Numbered from the stretch's first letter, positions 8,724 to 17,735 are shown. The stretch: 64,000 nt of DNA from an uncultured Clostridia bacterium (GCA_934149365.1 CAKPEI010000001.1:62001-126000), one strand, 5' to 3'. Notes: generated by a model from the letters alone, not told the origin. Translations and numbers: made by a program.

Positions 8724-9236
8724 ATGAGTAAAATATTTAAGTATGTTAAATTACCATTAATAGTAGTGCTAGCCTTGGTAATGCAGATAATAGTTGCAAA
8801 TAATTTTGAAATATTTGGTGTTACTCCTAATATTGTTTTGGTTACTATTGTTATAGTTTCAATGTGGAATGACATGACAACAAGCGTTATCATTTCGTGC
8901 TTAATCGGTATAGGAGCTGATTTTATATTTCATTTTAACATAGGACAGTCTTTCATATCATATTTGGTAATTGCAGTGTGTATTTCATTTATTAGTAAAA
9001 AATATAGAAAAGATAGTAAAGCAGCTATTGTATATATAACAATTATGGCGACATTAGTTTTAGCAACATTTCAATACATTTACTATGCTGTTGATACAGG
9101 AATGCTTGTTAATGTACTTTCAGTTTTAAAACAAACAGTAGTAGAGCTTTTATTAAATATTGGAGTGTCATATATTTTGTATAAAGTGTTTGAAAAGAGT
9201 ATGAAAAATAGAGAATTAGATAATATTTACATGTAA
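8724..9236 (+). CDS. mreD: Rod shape-determining protein MreD
   Basis: 170 residues with about five membrane helices and the arrangement typical of MreD. The position between mreC and the class B PBP confirms the call. AAGGAG site 8 bases before ATG. Confidence 0.9.
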   Translation: MSKIFKYVKLPLIVVLALVMQIIVANNFEIFGVTPNIVLVTIVIVSMWNDMTTSVIISCLIGIGADFIFHFNIGQSFISYLVIAVCISFISKKYRKDSKAAIVYITIMATLVLATFQYIYYAVDTGMLVNVLSVLKQTVVELLLNIGVSYILYKVFEKSMKNRELDNIYM

Positions 9237-9249
9237 AGTAGGTGGTAGA

Positions 9250-11340
9250 GTGAAAAGTAAAATAATACAATTATTTGAAGACAGAGATTTTATATTAAAA
9301 GTTTTTGTCTACATTGTCACCGTCATATTTATAATAACATTGTTTAAACTTCAAATAATAGAAGGTAAAACATATAGAGAAAGTTCGGAAAAGAAAATGC
9401 TTAGGTCATCTACAATAGAAGCACCAAGAGGCGAGATATATGATACTAATGGAGTGCTTCTTGCAACTAATAAACTAGGGTTTGACCTTGAGCTTTACAA
9501 AACTAAAATTGATAATAAAGCTCTAAATGAAATGATAAAAAAGGTAATAGATATATTAGAAAAAAATAAAGATAGTGTAAAAAATACACTTAACATAGAA
9601 AATGGAGAGTTTGTTTTCTATTCAGATACGGACAAAGAGAAGTTATATAAAACGTATAAATTTGAAGAGGGAATGAAAACAAGCGAAATGTTACAAAAGC
9701 TGTATGAAAAATATGAGCTTAATGAATATACGGAAGACTACAAATTAAAAATACTTCAGGTAAGATACAACATAGCACTAAATGGCTATTCACTATTTAA
9801 ATCTATTGATTTAGCAGAGAATATATCATATGAGTCTGTTATAATGTTAGAAGAAATAAAAACAGACCTTCCTGGAATAAATATAGTAGTAACTCCCAAA
9901 AGGTATTACCCAAATGGAACAATTGCATCTCATATATTAGGGTATGTTGGAAACATAACAGAAGACGAGCTTAATGAATTAGAAGATAAATCAGGTTATA
10001 GCATAAATAGTAGTTACGGAAAAATGGGAATAGAAAAGTCTATGGAAAAATACCTAAAAGGAAAAGACGGAATTCTTAGAACGCAAGTTGACAGTATGGG
10101 AATAGCAAATGATGAGCAAGTGTACGAAGAGCCAGTTTCAGGAAATAACGTTACATTAACAATAGATTACAGACTTCAAAAAGTTGCAGAAGAAAATCTT
10201 AAAAAAGTTATATATGATATAAGTCAAGGAAACGGTACATTTAAAAAATATGCTGATGCAGCAAGCGGAAGTGTTGTTGTACTAGATGTAGAAAATGCAG
10301 ATGTGCTTGCTATGGCAAGTTATCCTACCTTTGATCCAAATGAATTTATAGGAGGAATTGACTTTACAAAATGGAAGCAAATAAATAATGATACTACAAA
10401 ACCAATGTTTAATAGAGCAATTTCTGGTACATATTCACCAGGTTCAACATACAAAATGTTAGTTGGTATAGCAGGACTAGAGCTTGGTAAAATAACTACA
10501 GACGAAAAGATAAAAGACACAGGAGTATATGAATATGGACATCATCCAAAATGTTGGATATATACTTCATATAGAAGAACACATGGAAGTATCAATGTTT
10601 CTGATGCTATAAAGGTATCATGTAACTGTTTCTTTTATGAAGTCGGAAGAAGAATAGGAATAGAAGAATTGGTTAAATACTCTAGAGCATTTGGACTTGG
10701 CTCTAAAACTGGAGTAGAAATAATTGGTGAGAAAAGTGGTACTATTGCAGGGGATAATAATGTGGATAAATGGTATTTAGGTGATACATTATCTGCTGCT
10801 ATAGGTCAGTCATACAATTCATATACACCAGTTCAACTTGCCAACTACATTGCTACTTTATCAAATGGTGGTAAATTAAACAGAGTTAGCCTTATAAAAG
10901 AAGTAAGCAACAATGAAGGAAAGAAAATAAGTAAAGAAGAACTTTTAAGCTATATAGAGAAGTTTACAGGTGTAAAATTTGAAACATCTAACTTAAATTT
11001 AAAACAAGAAAATATTAATGCAATAACAGAGGGAATGAAAACAGTTACATCTGAAGTAGGAGGGACTTCATATATTACATTTAAAAACTCTGAAATTGAA
11101 GTTGCAGGAAAAACTGGTACAGCTCAGGTTACAAGTGGCTCTGAAAATGGTTTGTTTGTAGGGTTTGCGCCAGCAGATGACCCTAAAATAGCAGTAGTTG
11201 CAGTAATAGAACATGGTGGTTCTGGAACATATACAGCTAGTGTTGTTAAACCTATAATGGATGAATACTTTAATATATCTCAAAAAGAAAAAACAGATAC
11301 TATAGACCAGACAGTAGTTAATTCTGGTATAAAATATTAG
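9250..11340 (+). CDS. mrdA: Penicillin-binding protein 2 (elongation transpeptidase)
   Basis: 696 residues, GTG start after GTAGGTGGTAGA. A membrane anchor lies at about 15-35, followed by the PBP dimer region (RGEIYDTNGVLLATN near 60-75) and the transpeptidase domain. Catalytic motifs are SPGSTYKM (Ser-x-x-Lys near 398-401), SCN near 456 and KTGTAQ near 619. It cross-links peptidoglycan during elongation. It is the last gene of the mre cluster. rodA is not here, although an FtsW/RodA family gene lies in the dcw cluster. Confidence 0.93.
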   Translation: MKSKIIQLFEDRDFILKVFVYIVTVIFIITLFKLQIIEGKTYRESSEKKMLRSSTIEAPRGEIYDTNGVLLATNKLGFDLELYKTKIDNKALNEMIKKVIDILEKNKDSVKNTLNIENGEFVFYSDTDKEKLYKTYKFEEGMKTSEMLQKLYEKYELNEYTEDYKLKILQVRYNIALNGYSLFKSIDLAENISYESVIMLEEIKTDLPGINIVVTPKRYYPNGTIASHILGYVGNITEDELNELEDKSGYSINSSYGKMGIEKSMEKYLKGKDGILRTQVDSMGIANDEQVYEEPVSGNNVTLTIDYRLQKVAEENLKKVIYDISQGNGTFKKYADAASGSVVVLDVENADVLAMASYPTFDPNEFIGGIDFTKWKQINNDTTKPMFNRAISGTYSPGSTYKMLVGIAGLELGKITTDEKIKDTGVYEYGHHPKCWIYTSYRRTHGSINVSDAIKVSCNCFFYEVGRRIGIEELVKYSRAFGLGSKTGVEIIGEKSGTIAGDNNVDKWYLGDTLSAAIGQSYNSYTPVQLANYIATLSNGGKLNRVSLIKEVSNNEGKKISKEELLSYIEKFTGVKFETSNLNLKQENINAITEGMKTVTSEVGGTSYITFKNSEIEVAGKTGTAQVTSGSENGLFVGFAPADDPKIAVVAVIEHGGSGTYTASVVKPIMDEYFNISQKEKTDTIDQTVVNSGIKY

Positions 11341-11349
11341 TATAACTTT

Positions 11350-11381
11350 AAAAAAGCTTGCAGCAAAATGCAAGCTTTTTC
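11350..11381. terminator. Bidirectional terminator between mrdA and splB
   Basis: AAAAAGCTTGCA pairs with TGCAAGCTTTTT; T-runs on both strands serve the converging genes. Confidence 0.85.
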
Positions 11382-12388
11382 TATACAATATATTTTATCT
11401 CGTTATCTCTAAAATGTTTTTTTAGTAATGAAGAAATATATAAAGTACCTTCTGCTTTAAGTTCATTTTTGTATGTGTATTTTCCTTTACCACGTGATTT
11501 CATTAGTTCTTTATTCATAAGAACAGGAGAATTTGGAAAGGATTCAGTATTTATTGCATTATGTATAAAGCTATAAGTCATAAATATAACTTCAAAGAAA
11601 ACTATTTCTTTTGCTTTTTCAGATAGTTTTTTATTTAAGTATATAACTAAATCTTTATATAGTTTTTTCCAATTATCTACAAATATAACTGGAGCAATTA
11701 GTATTCCAACTGGATAGCCTGCGTCAGCTAATTTATTTATAGCTTCAATTCTTTCATCAAGATTACTTGTTCCAAGTTCAATAGTTTTAATTATACTTTT
11801 AGGGTTAATACTCATTCTTGGAATAATTCTTCCTTGGTGGTCTAAATTTAATATGCTATCTACCATACAAAATTTTGTAGGGAAGGTAAGTTTACCTTTT
11901 GTTGTTCTAGATACAAATTCTTTTATAGTCCAAGATAGGTTAGAGGTAATAGTTTCTTCTAAGATTAAATCGCTATTACTACCAATTTCTAAAACTAAAT
12001 CAGTATCAGCTTTATTAACTTTTTTTACTATATTATCCATAATTTCTTCTCTATTTACAAATACCCTTAAATATGAACATTTATTATAGTTACAAACTAG
12101 ATAACAATATAGGCACATTGCCATGCAACCAGAAGACGTAAATGGAACAAGATAGTCAGATATTTTGTTGTTTGGAACCCACCTTAAAGATTTTCTAACT
12201 CCTAATATTAAATATGTTTTGAGCTTTACAAAGTCTTTATTGCTATACTCTCTGAGCTCTGGAATGTTGTTATGACTTTGTATTTGAATTTGTGGAACTA
12301 AACTATATTTTTTTAATAACTTTTTACCTAAAGCATATTTTGGTACTTCAGGTTCATAATATATTTTTGAAATTTTAAACTTTTTCAA
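11381..12388 (-). CDS. splB: Spore photoproduct lyase-like radical SAM protein
   Basis: A radical-SAM DNA repair enzyme of the SplB family, which reverses the thymine dimer 5-thyminyl-5,6-dihydrothymine during spore germination. The cluster motif SSGCMAMCLYCY carries the C-x3-C-x2-C arrangement (Cys88, 92, 95). The N-terminal YYEPEVPKYALGKKLL is typical. TTG at 12386-12388 was chosen because GGTGA lies just upstream; in-frame GTG codons at 12395-12400 would add four residues but have no ribosome site. 335 residues, normal length. Confidence 0.88.
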   Translation of the reverse strand: MKKFKISKIYYEPEVPKYALGKKLLKKYSLVPQIQIQSHNNIPELREYSNKDFVKLKTYLILGVRKSLRWVPNNKISDYLVPFTSSGCMAMCLYCYLVCNYNKCSYLRVFVNREEIMDNIVKKVNKADTDLVLEIGSNSDLILEETITSNLSWTIKEFVSRTTKGKLTFPTKFCMVDSILNLDHQGRIIPRMSINPKSIIKTIELGTSNLDERIEAINKLADAGYPVGILIAPVIFVDNWKKLYKDLVIYLNKKLSEKAKEIVFFEVIFMTYSFIHNAINTESFPNSPVLMNKELMKSRGKGKYTYKNELKAEGTLYISSLLKKHFRDNEIKYIV

Positions 12389-12444
12389 ATAAATCACCAC
12401 AAATATTATGTGGAAAAAAATATATAATTAATCTTAAAAATGAA

Positions 12445-12472
12445 AATAAAAAAACACAAGTGAAAACTTGTG
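12445..12472 (-). terminator. Terminator of the interrupted tRNA-Met
   Basis: Read on the minus strand, CACAAGT pairs with ACTTGTG and a run of seven T follows, immediately 3' of the tRNA remnant. Confidence 0.75.
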
Positions 12473-12479
12473 CTAAACT

Positions 12480-12527
12480 TGGTAGCGACGGTTGGAATCG
12501 AACCAACGACCTATCGGGTATGAACCG
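12480..12527 (-). tRNA. 3' half of a split tRNA-Met (attachment site, left)
   Basis: On the minus strand this reads from the anticodon arm (TTCATAC, anticodon CAT) through CCGAT, the T-arm GGTTCGATTCC and the acceptor CGTCGCT to ACCA. The 5' half that matches its stems (GGCGACG acceptor and ATCGG anticodon stem) lies 6.9 kb away at 19426-19467. Together they form one normal elongator tRNA-Met cut by the element. Confidence 0.85.
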
Positions 12528-12647
12528 CTTGTATATAAAAAGTCTTGATTTTGTTAAACACTTTTAAAATAAGGAATTGTGATATTTTAACGATTTTGCG
12601 AAAGTGTTATATAGTATTACACAATATCATACTTTTTCATATAGTTT

Positions 12648-12666
12648 GGCACAAGTTATGGCACAA
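12648..12666 (+). repeat. Paired GGCACAA direct repeat, possible integrase arm site
   Basis: GGCACAA occurs twice with a 5-base spacer, about 120 bases inside the left core. The same pair, with a 6-base spacer, is at 19234-19253 near the other end. Similar direct repeats near att cores are often arm-type sites of tyrosine integrases; the role here is inferred. Confidence 0.4.
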
Positions 12667-12776
12667 ATCAAAAAAATGATACCATTTATACAAATTTATA
12701 TATTAAGAGTTATACGCTTTGCTTAAATAGTGTTAAAAGTCAATTGAGAACGTCTTAAAAGAAAGGAGTATTAAAA

Positions 12777-13007
12777 ATGGTAAATGATTTTAGCGATATA
12801 GAATTTGTTTTAACTAATGAAATGGACAATACAATGATAGAATTTTTAACAATAAAGCAAATGATAAAAAACAAATCATATAAAAATGATGATGAACTTA
12901 AATTGTTAGTTGATGAATTAGATGAGTTAAGAGTAAAATTCGTAAAACAATTTAGAGAAAACAACAAAAAGCAAATACAAGAATATCTTAACTTGTTTAA
13001 AAAATAA
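12777..13007 (+). CDS. Small hypothetical helical protein
   Basis: 76 residues, charged, predicted helical with a coiled-coil-like DELKLLVDELDELRVKFVKQ segment. GAAAGGAG site before ATG. No family recognised. It is the only plus-strand gene at the left end of the element. Confidence 0.65.
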   Translation: MVNDFSDIEFVLTNEMDNTMIEFLTIKQMIKNKSYKNDDELKLLVDELDELRVKFVKQFRENNKKQIQEYLNLFKK

Positions 13008-13014
13008 AAAAATA

Positions 13015-13050
13015 AAGAGGAATAAGCCACAAAGCCTATTCCTCTTATTT
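13015..13050. terminator. Bidirectional terminator
   Basis: AAGAGGAATA pairs with TATTCCTCTT between two converging genes, with A/T tracts on both sides. Confidence 0.65.
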
Positions 13051-13383
13051 CTTTTTAGTTGGTTTAGCATATTCGTGAGATACATCTAAACAGAAAGGGC
13101 ATCGATAGATGAACCCGTCACGAATTAGTTTGTTTTTTACTTTTCCATAAACATAATTATCATTAAAGGTATTAACAAATTCGCTTTTCTTTTTAAATTT
13201 CTCGTGTTCTTGTTTTACAAAGTCTATTCTTTCTTTTTTCTTTTGTTCTTCATCAATTTTTTTCAAGTAATTGTCTATTTTCTTTTCAATAGCAATTTGT
13301 ATATCTTCATCAAGCCCAAATGATATAGTTGTATCATAAAGCCCAAGAGATTTTAAAATGTCTTTTTCAAGTTCTATCTTCAT
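13045..13383 (-). CDS. Hypothetical coiled-coil protein with CPFC motif
   Basis: 112 residues. The first two thirds are helical and lysine/glutamate-rich. Near residue 94 there is a CPFC pair followed by DVSHEY, possibly a partial zinc site. The ATG overlaps the stop of the upstream small gene (ATGA), so the two are translationally coupled. Family unknown. Confidence 0.65.
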   Translation of the reverse strand: MKIELEKDILKSLGLYDTTISFGLDEDIQIAIEKKIDNYLKKIDEEQKKKERIDFVKQEHEKFKKKSEFVNTFNDNYVYGKVKNKLIRDGFIYRCPFCLDVSHEYAKPTKKK

Positions 13384-13559
13384 ATTTGTTTTACCCCCAA
13401 AGTATCTATAAACTCTTTTAACTCCTTTTCGCTTATAATATATTGCCTACCAATAAAACGCCCTTTTAATTTTTCTTCTTTGATTAGTTTTCGCAAGTAA
13501 GGAATAGGAGTAATAAGCAATTCACTTACTTGTTTTAAATTGTAAAATTTATCTTCCAT
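13380..13559 (-). CDS. Excisionase-like helix-turn-helix protein (59 aa)
   Basis: 59 residues, start ATG with AGGAGG 8 bases upstream. It begins MEDKFYNLKQVSELL and continues with PYLRKLIKEEKLKG and GRQYIISEKELKEFI, the pattern of MerR/HTH_17-type excisionase-family DNA-binding domains that select recombination direction or bind DNA near att sites. It overlaps the next gene by four bases. Confidence 0.75.
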   Translation of the reverse strand: MEDKFYNLKQVSELLITPIPYLRKLIKEEKLKGRFIGRQYIISEKELKEFIDTLGVKQI

Positions 13560-13876
13560 ATTTTTTCCTCCTCATATAAAAGAAGTGGTAAGAAGCGGAA
13601 ACTACAAAAAGCTATTGATAATATGTATATAGTAGATAGATAGTAAAGAGGGAATAAAACATAACAAACACAAGTTTGTTGAATACCTCTAAAACGCACA
13701 TAAACACCGAAATACGCTTCGTAAATGTTCAAGATGATAAATTATTCATCAAAGAAGAAACGGCGCTTAAAATCGATTTTAAGAGGTCAAAAAATACATT
13801 TAGGGGGCGTGGGGTTAAGTATGGGGGCAAATTGACATTAAAAAAAGGGCTATTAGCCCAAAAGTTCAACGACAAA
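13560..13876. other. Intergenic stretch in the element
   Basis: No convincing gene. A plus-strand frame from TTG 13676 runs through it into the antisense of the next gene and lacks a ribosome site. GGGCTATTAGCCC preceded by A6 at 13841-13859 is a short minus-strand terminator-like hairpin. The stretch has local G-rich patches (GGGGGCG, GGGGGC) unlike the AT-rich host. Confidence 0.5.
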
Positions 13877-13911
13877 AATAGAAAAGCATATAAGCCGAAG
13901 CCTATATGCTA
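13877..13911 (-). terminator. Terminator of the zinc-ribbon gene
   Basis: On the minus strand AGCATATA pairs with TATATGCT around a GGCTTCGGCT loop that can pair further, followed by TTTTC. It overlaps the gene's stop region. Confidence 0.6.
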
Positions 13912-14574
13912 TTTTCCTTTTTTCTTACTGATAAAGAAAAATACTATACCCATAAATATTACAAAGATAAGCATTTTAATTGTAATATTACCGCCACGCA
14001 TTAAAAACAAAAAGAAGAATAAAGTAATACACACCAAAGCCACAATTAAAGTTAAGTGATTTTGAATAAAATTGCCACCCAAACTATTATTGCTCATTGT
14101 AGTAGCACTTTCTATATTATCTTTATCATAAGCGCTTATATTTCCTACAATACACCTACCAGTTGAACCTGACCAACTTCCTTTGGTAAGTATCTCAATG
14201 ACTATTAACTCATCACTTTCTTTAATTTCAAATTGTTTCCCATCTTGTTCTTGTGAAGTTGAAGTATTTATAGGAGTTGCCATTGTATTTATACCATTAG
14301 TCACAACAAAATTTGCTTGATTTTTTACTTGTGTTATAGTGCTTATATAATGTGTTCCAATAGGCACTTCTAATTCAATACATTTATTGCCACCAACACC
14401 AATTTGACCTACGGGTTGATTATCAATAAAAACACTACACCTTAAAGCAAGACCACCTGTTTTTATTATTCTAACTTTCTTTTTAGCTTTTTCAATAGGG
14501 CAACCACAATTCATACAAGCTGTTGCTTTATCGCTTATCTCTTTTCCACACTCGCTACATTTTATCAAAGCCAT
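13909..14574 (-). CDS. Zinc-ribbon membrane protein
   Basis: 221 residues. The N-terminal zinc ribbon is CSECGKEI...CMNCGCPI (two CxxC pairs, residues about 6-25). A beta-rich middle (residues 33-130) resembles carboxypeptidase-like or DUF2846-type sensor domains only loosely. Two C-terminal helices lie around 170-190 and 198-215, with a basic KKKGK end. AAAGGAGTG site. It is probably membrane-anchored with a cytoplasmic zinc ribbon. Function unknown. Confidence 0.75.
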   Translation of the reverse strand: MALIKCSECGKEISDKATACMNCGCPIEKAKKKVRIIKTGGLALRCSVFIDNQPVGQIGVGGNKCIELEVPIGTHYISTITQVKNQANFVVTNGINTMATPINTSTSQEQDGKQFEIKESDELIVIEILTKGSWSGSTGRCIVGNISAYDKDNIESATTMSNNSLGGNFIQNHLTLIVALVCITLFFFLFLMRGGNITIKMLIFVIFMGIVFFFISKKKGK

Positions 14575-14620
14575 ATACTTTTACACTCCTTTCTTGAATA
14601 TACAAGCCAAAGCCCATATA

Positions 14621-14701
14621 CTATTTTTTTCTATTCTTATCAATAATTATAGCAACTACAACAACCGCTACTACTATGCCTACAAATAATAATACACCCA
14701 T
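14621..14701 (-). CDS. 26-residue single-helix membrane peptide
   Basis: ATG with AGGAGATG 6 bases upstream. The product is one hydrophobic helix (GVLLFVGIVVAVVVVAIII) followed by DKNRKK. It lies 46 bases upstream of the zinc-ribbon gene on the same strand. The size, one helix and a charged tail recall type I toxins or small membrane regulators, but no antitoxin RNA can be shown. Confidence 0.55.
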   Translation of the reverse strand: MGVLLFVGIVVAVVVVAIIIDKNRKK

Positions 14702-14780
14702 TTTTTCATCTCCTATCTTTTCTTTTTTACATTATCTATAATTATGCCAATACATTATTAGTAAAGATACCTTTTGTCGA

Positions 14781-14835
14781 ATTATATCATATCTTATCGA
14801 ATTACAAAATTATTATATCATACCTCACCGAATAA
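14781..14835. promoter_or_regulatory. Two 24-bp direct repeats, candidate XRE operator
   Basis: ATTATATCATATCTTATCGA continues to ATTA at 14804; a second copy, differing at four positions, is at 14812-14835. They lie between the divergent zinc-ribbon/peptide unit and the XRE gene, where a repressor operator would be expected. Confidence 0.5.
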
Positions 14836-14901
14836 GTGAATAATATTTTAGTAAAAAAATGAGAAAATATATAATAAGAAATTCGAAAGGTAGGTGTTAA
14901 A

Positions 14902-15168
14902 GTGGTAAATAAAAATGATGAAAACTATGTATATTATTTAGTGGGTAAAAACTTAAAGAAACAACGCAAATTGAAACACTTAACACAAACCGAATTCGCC
15001 GATAAATGTAATTATAGCGAGGGCTTTATAATGAATATAGAAAGTGAAAAGTATCATCAAACTTTCGGTTTAGGAACTGTCTGGAAATTTGCCGAAGTAT
15101 TAGGAATAGACATAAGAGAATTATTCGCACCAATAGATGATGAAGAAGCGGAAAACGAAAAAAAATAA
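14902..15168 (+). CDS. XRE-family helix-turn-helix regulator
   Basis: 88 residues, GTG start behind AAGGTAGGTG. HTH_3 domain at about 12-68 with LTQTEFADKCNYSEGFIMNI as the DNA-binding core, followed by an acidic tail. Probably a cI-like repressor of element functions acting at the nearby direct repeats. Confidence 0.85.
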   Translation: MVNKNDENYVYYLVGKNLKKQRKLKHLTQTEFADKCNYSEGFIMNIESEKYHQTFGLGTVWKFAEVLGIDIRELFAPIDDEEAENEKK

Positions 15169-15204
15169 GAGTGCTTATACATTGATTTGTATAAACACTC
15201 TTTT
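15167..15204 (+). terminator. Terminator of the XRE gene
   Basis: AAGAGTG and TTATACA pair with TGTATAA and CACTCTT around a short loop, followed by TTTT. Confidence 0.75.
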
Positions 15205-15882
15205 AATATATATAAAATAGCTCTATAAAGCAAAATGCGCTACCATACTTTGCCGAAAATCTTTTATTCGGCAAATTACTTGTCTAAAAAAATAACGAGG
15301 CTTAAAATCGAAATAAAGCGAGGTTATTATTTAAGCGGAAGCGGAATTTTACTTAAAGAGGCTATGGAAAAAATATTTTGAAAAAATTTTTGATTCTTGA
15401 CTTGACACGAGGTAGATATAACTAATTATAATATATTATATATATTAAGTAGTAGTAAGTAATTAAGCCTTATGTAAGTAAATATAATATAGTCTATTGA
15501 AAAGTAATATAATAATATAATCTATTGAAATATATATAGTCTTATGGAAAGATATTATATATTTATATATTTATCTATTGAATAAGTAATTATATATAAC
15601 CTAATGTAGAAAGTAATATACTTACATTAGATTATACTTGTAATAAATTATTTTATTATATATCTTTACAAAAGGTTATATATATAAATTATAATAAAAT
15701 AAATTAAGTATATATATATATATATTTATAATTATATATATTTAACTTAATATACTTATTAGTATTTAACTTAATTAAAGAATACAATTTTAGTAATTAT
15801 ATAAATATACTCTATATCTCTATATATTTATATATATAATATAAAAGTGCCAACATAATTAAGTGTTAGCACCTGCTCATAA
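15205..15882. repeat. Very AT-rich noncoding region with nested inverted repeats
   Basis: About 680 bases without a gene. From 15410 on it is almost pure A+T, with repeated units such as AGTCTATTGAAA, ATCTATTGAAT and AGTCTTATGGAAA (15491-15590), a stem CTAATGTA/TACATTAG (about 15600-15630), and a long imperfect inverted repeat TTATTTTATTATA/TATAATAAAATAA (about 15648-15700). It could be an origin, a partition site or a structured RNA region. Confidence 0.5.
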
Positions 15883-16281
15883 TTATTTTAAAAATCTTTC
15901 TTCGATATATGCTTTAAACATATTCGCTACTTCTGTTTTAATTTTCTTGTCGCCAAATATAAAGTTTTCGTATTTGCTAGGGTTATCATAATCAACAACC
16001 ATTTTGTCATTTTCTATTGTATAGCCCAAAGCTAAATTTTCTAATAATTCTTTTGTCAATATTTCTAATTCAGTAGTTTTTGCTATAATTTCTTCATTTT
16101 CGCTTTCAGTATCATATTGAATAAGTCCTTTGTTATTTAAACCTATAAGGTATGGCTCTATATAATCTTCTATATAAGCGAATAACTTATCATAAAATTC
16201 CTCTTTCCCCGAATTTGTATTTACTAAATTTTCTTTCTCTTGTTCTTTTTCTAACATTTTTATAGCATTAAATTTTTCCAT
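15883..16281 (-). CDS. Hypothetical cargo protein (132 aa)
   Basis: 132 residues, acidic and helical, no motif recognised. AGGAGAGG site. It begins 12 bases after the stop of the 372-residue gene on the same strand, so the two form one unit. Likely partner protein of that gene. Confidence 0.7.
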   Translation of the reverse strand: MEKFNAIKMLEKEQEKENLVNTNSGKEEFYDKLFAYIEDYIEPYLIGLNNKGLIQYDTESENEEIIAKTTELEILTKELLENLALGYTIENDKMVVDYDNPSKYENFIFGDKKIKTEVANMFKAYIEERFLK

Positions 16282-16293
16282 TTTAAACCTCTC

Positions 16294-17412
16294 CTAACTA
16301 ACGCGTATATAATATTTCACGTTTCTTTTAATAATTTCTTGAACCTTTTTAAAGGCTTCTTTGTAAGTTTCTTTAATATCTGTATCTTGTTTATTAGTAA
16401 TAGTATTATATATATCTTGTAATTTTTTTATTATACTATCGGTCGCGTTGCTATGTATTGTTATTTCATTTGTATTAACACAATTTTTCATTTTATCAAG
16501 AAAGAAATATAAATCAAAGTTGCTTATCATCTCATTGAAAGATATATTATATGTTTCGTGTATGCTTTCATAAGTTGTAGAAGCGGTTAGAGTAAAATGT
16601 AAAGCACTTAAATTTGAATAGCTATCTTTTATGTTTAAGTGTAATGTATCAAGATAGGTCTTGTATATCTCTTGTGGTGAAGAATTACTACTCAAAGCAT
16701 TTTGCTTATCTTGTGCATTTGCTAACGCATTGACAATACCATTGTTAGCTTTTGCCACAAGATTATATATAAAGAACACTTCATCAAATTCATTTTCGCC
16801 AAAGTCTTTGTCAAAATCAAAATTAAAGCCTTTTTTGAAATCTTCTATATATTCTTCATTATCTTTGTTTAGTGTATCAAAGGCACAAATGAAAATCTTA
16901 TAGTTGCTATTCTTGTTTTTGTCAAAAGAAATACTTTCCTTAACCCATTTATCAAAGCCAACACTTTCAAGTTTCTTCATTTCTTTGCCAATAGATTTTT
17001 TTATATCTTTTAGCGTTCCTGTTTCGGCTTCGTTTTCTTCCATAAAGTATAAAGTATAATACCACTCTTTCATAAGATTATATATACTCCTAACTTCTTT
17101 TTCGGGTAAGTTCTTAATATCTCTTACACTATATTTTACTCCTATCAAGTCTATTTCTTCTTCATCTTTCATTTTAAAAAGTTGTGCTAATAATTTCTTG
17201 GCTTGTTTAACTCTTTCTATATTTGCGCTATTACTATCAGCAAAGAAACAATTATATAGTTCGATAAATGTTTGAAATATATCAAGCATTATGGAATATT
17301 CTTTTTGATAACTTTTGCTAAAATCATCACAACCCATTTGCTTATTAACAATTTCTATATATTTACTATTTTTAAAATTGTCATCACTTAAAGTCTTGTG
17401 TATATTTCCCAT
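16294..17412 (-). CDS. Hypothetical cargo protein (372 aa)
   Basis: 372 residues, helical throughout, with charged stretches (ENEAETGTLKDIKKSIGKEM) and no membrane segment, P-loop, nuclease or HTH motif that I can see. Strong GAGGTG/AAAGGGG site. With the 132-residue gene it is the only substantial cargo of the element, positioned between regulator and integrase like defence or fitness cargo in small islands. Function unknown. Confidence 0.75.
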   Translation of the reverse strand: MGNIHKTLSDDNFKNSKYIEIVNKQMGCDDFSKSYQKEYSIMLDIFQTFIELYNCFFADSNSANIERVKQAKKLLAQLFKMKDEEEIDLIGVKYSVRDIKNLPEKEVRSIYNLMKEWYYTLYFMEENEAETGTLKDIKKSIGKEMKKLESVGFDKWVKESISFDKNKNSNYKIFICAFDTLNKDNEEYIEDFKKGFNFDFDKDFGENEFDEVFFIYNLVAKANNGIVNALANAQDKQNALSSNSSPQEIYKTYLDTLHLNIKDSYSNLSALHFTLTASTTYESIHETYNISFNEMISNFDLYFFLDKMKNCVNTNEITIHSNATDSIIKKLQDIYNTITNKQDTDIKETYKEAFKKVQEIIKRNVKYYIRVS

Positions 17413-17735
17413 ACCCCTTTACACCTCATAAAGATTATATCACAAAAACCTTATTTGATATAGCCCAATTTTATATTTTATAAGAGGACGCGTCTTGCTC
17501 TTACAAGATAATATTAACAAAAAAAATTCACTTTGGAAAGAGGCGTTTTTTTTGCTTGTTTGCTCGAAAAATCGGTTATCGAAATTCTTAAAACCCTTTA
17601 TAGAAGCGTTTTTTTATTTTTTTAAATAGAACACTTTTTTAAAATTTGCGTACGAGAATTTATCTAAAAAACTTGATATTCTTTAATTGCTAGCAAATTT
17701 AATGGCTCTATTATAGCCAATGTTGGAGGTATAAA
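17413..17735. other. Divergent intergenic region
   Basis: 323 bases with no gene. It separates the minus-strand cargo pair from the plus-strand excisionase-int unit and must hold promoters for both. An inverted-looking segment AAGAGGACGCGTCTTGCTC and a T-rich GGCGTTTTTTTTG follow, the latter resembling the end of a terminator. Confidence 0.5.

Noticed and set aside
13676..14059. 127-residue plus-strand frame from a TTG
   Set aside because: No ribosome site, and half of it is antisense to the clear zinc-ribbon gene.
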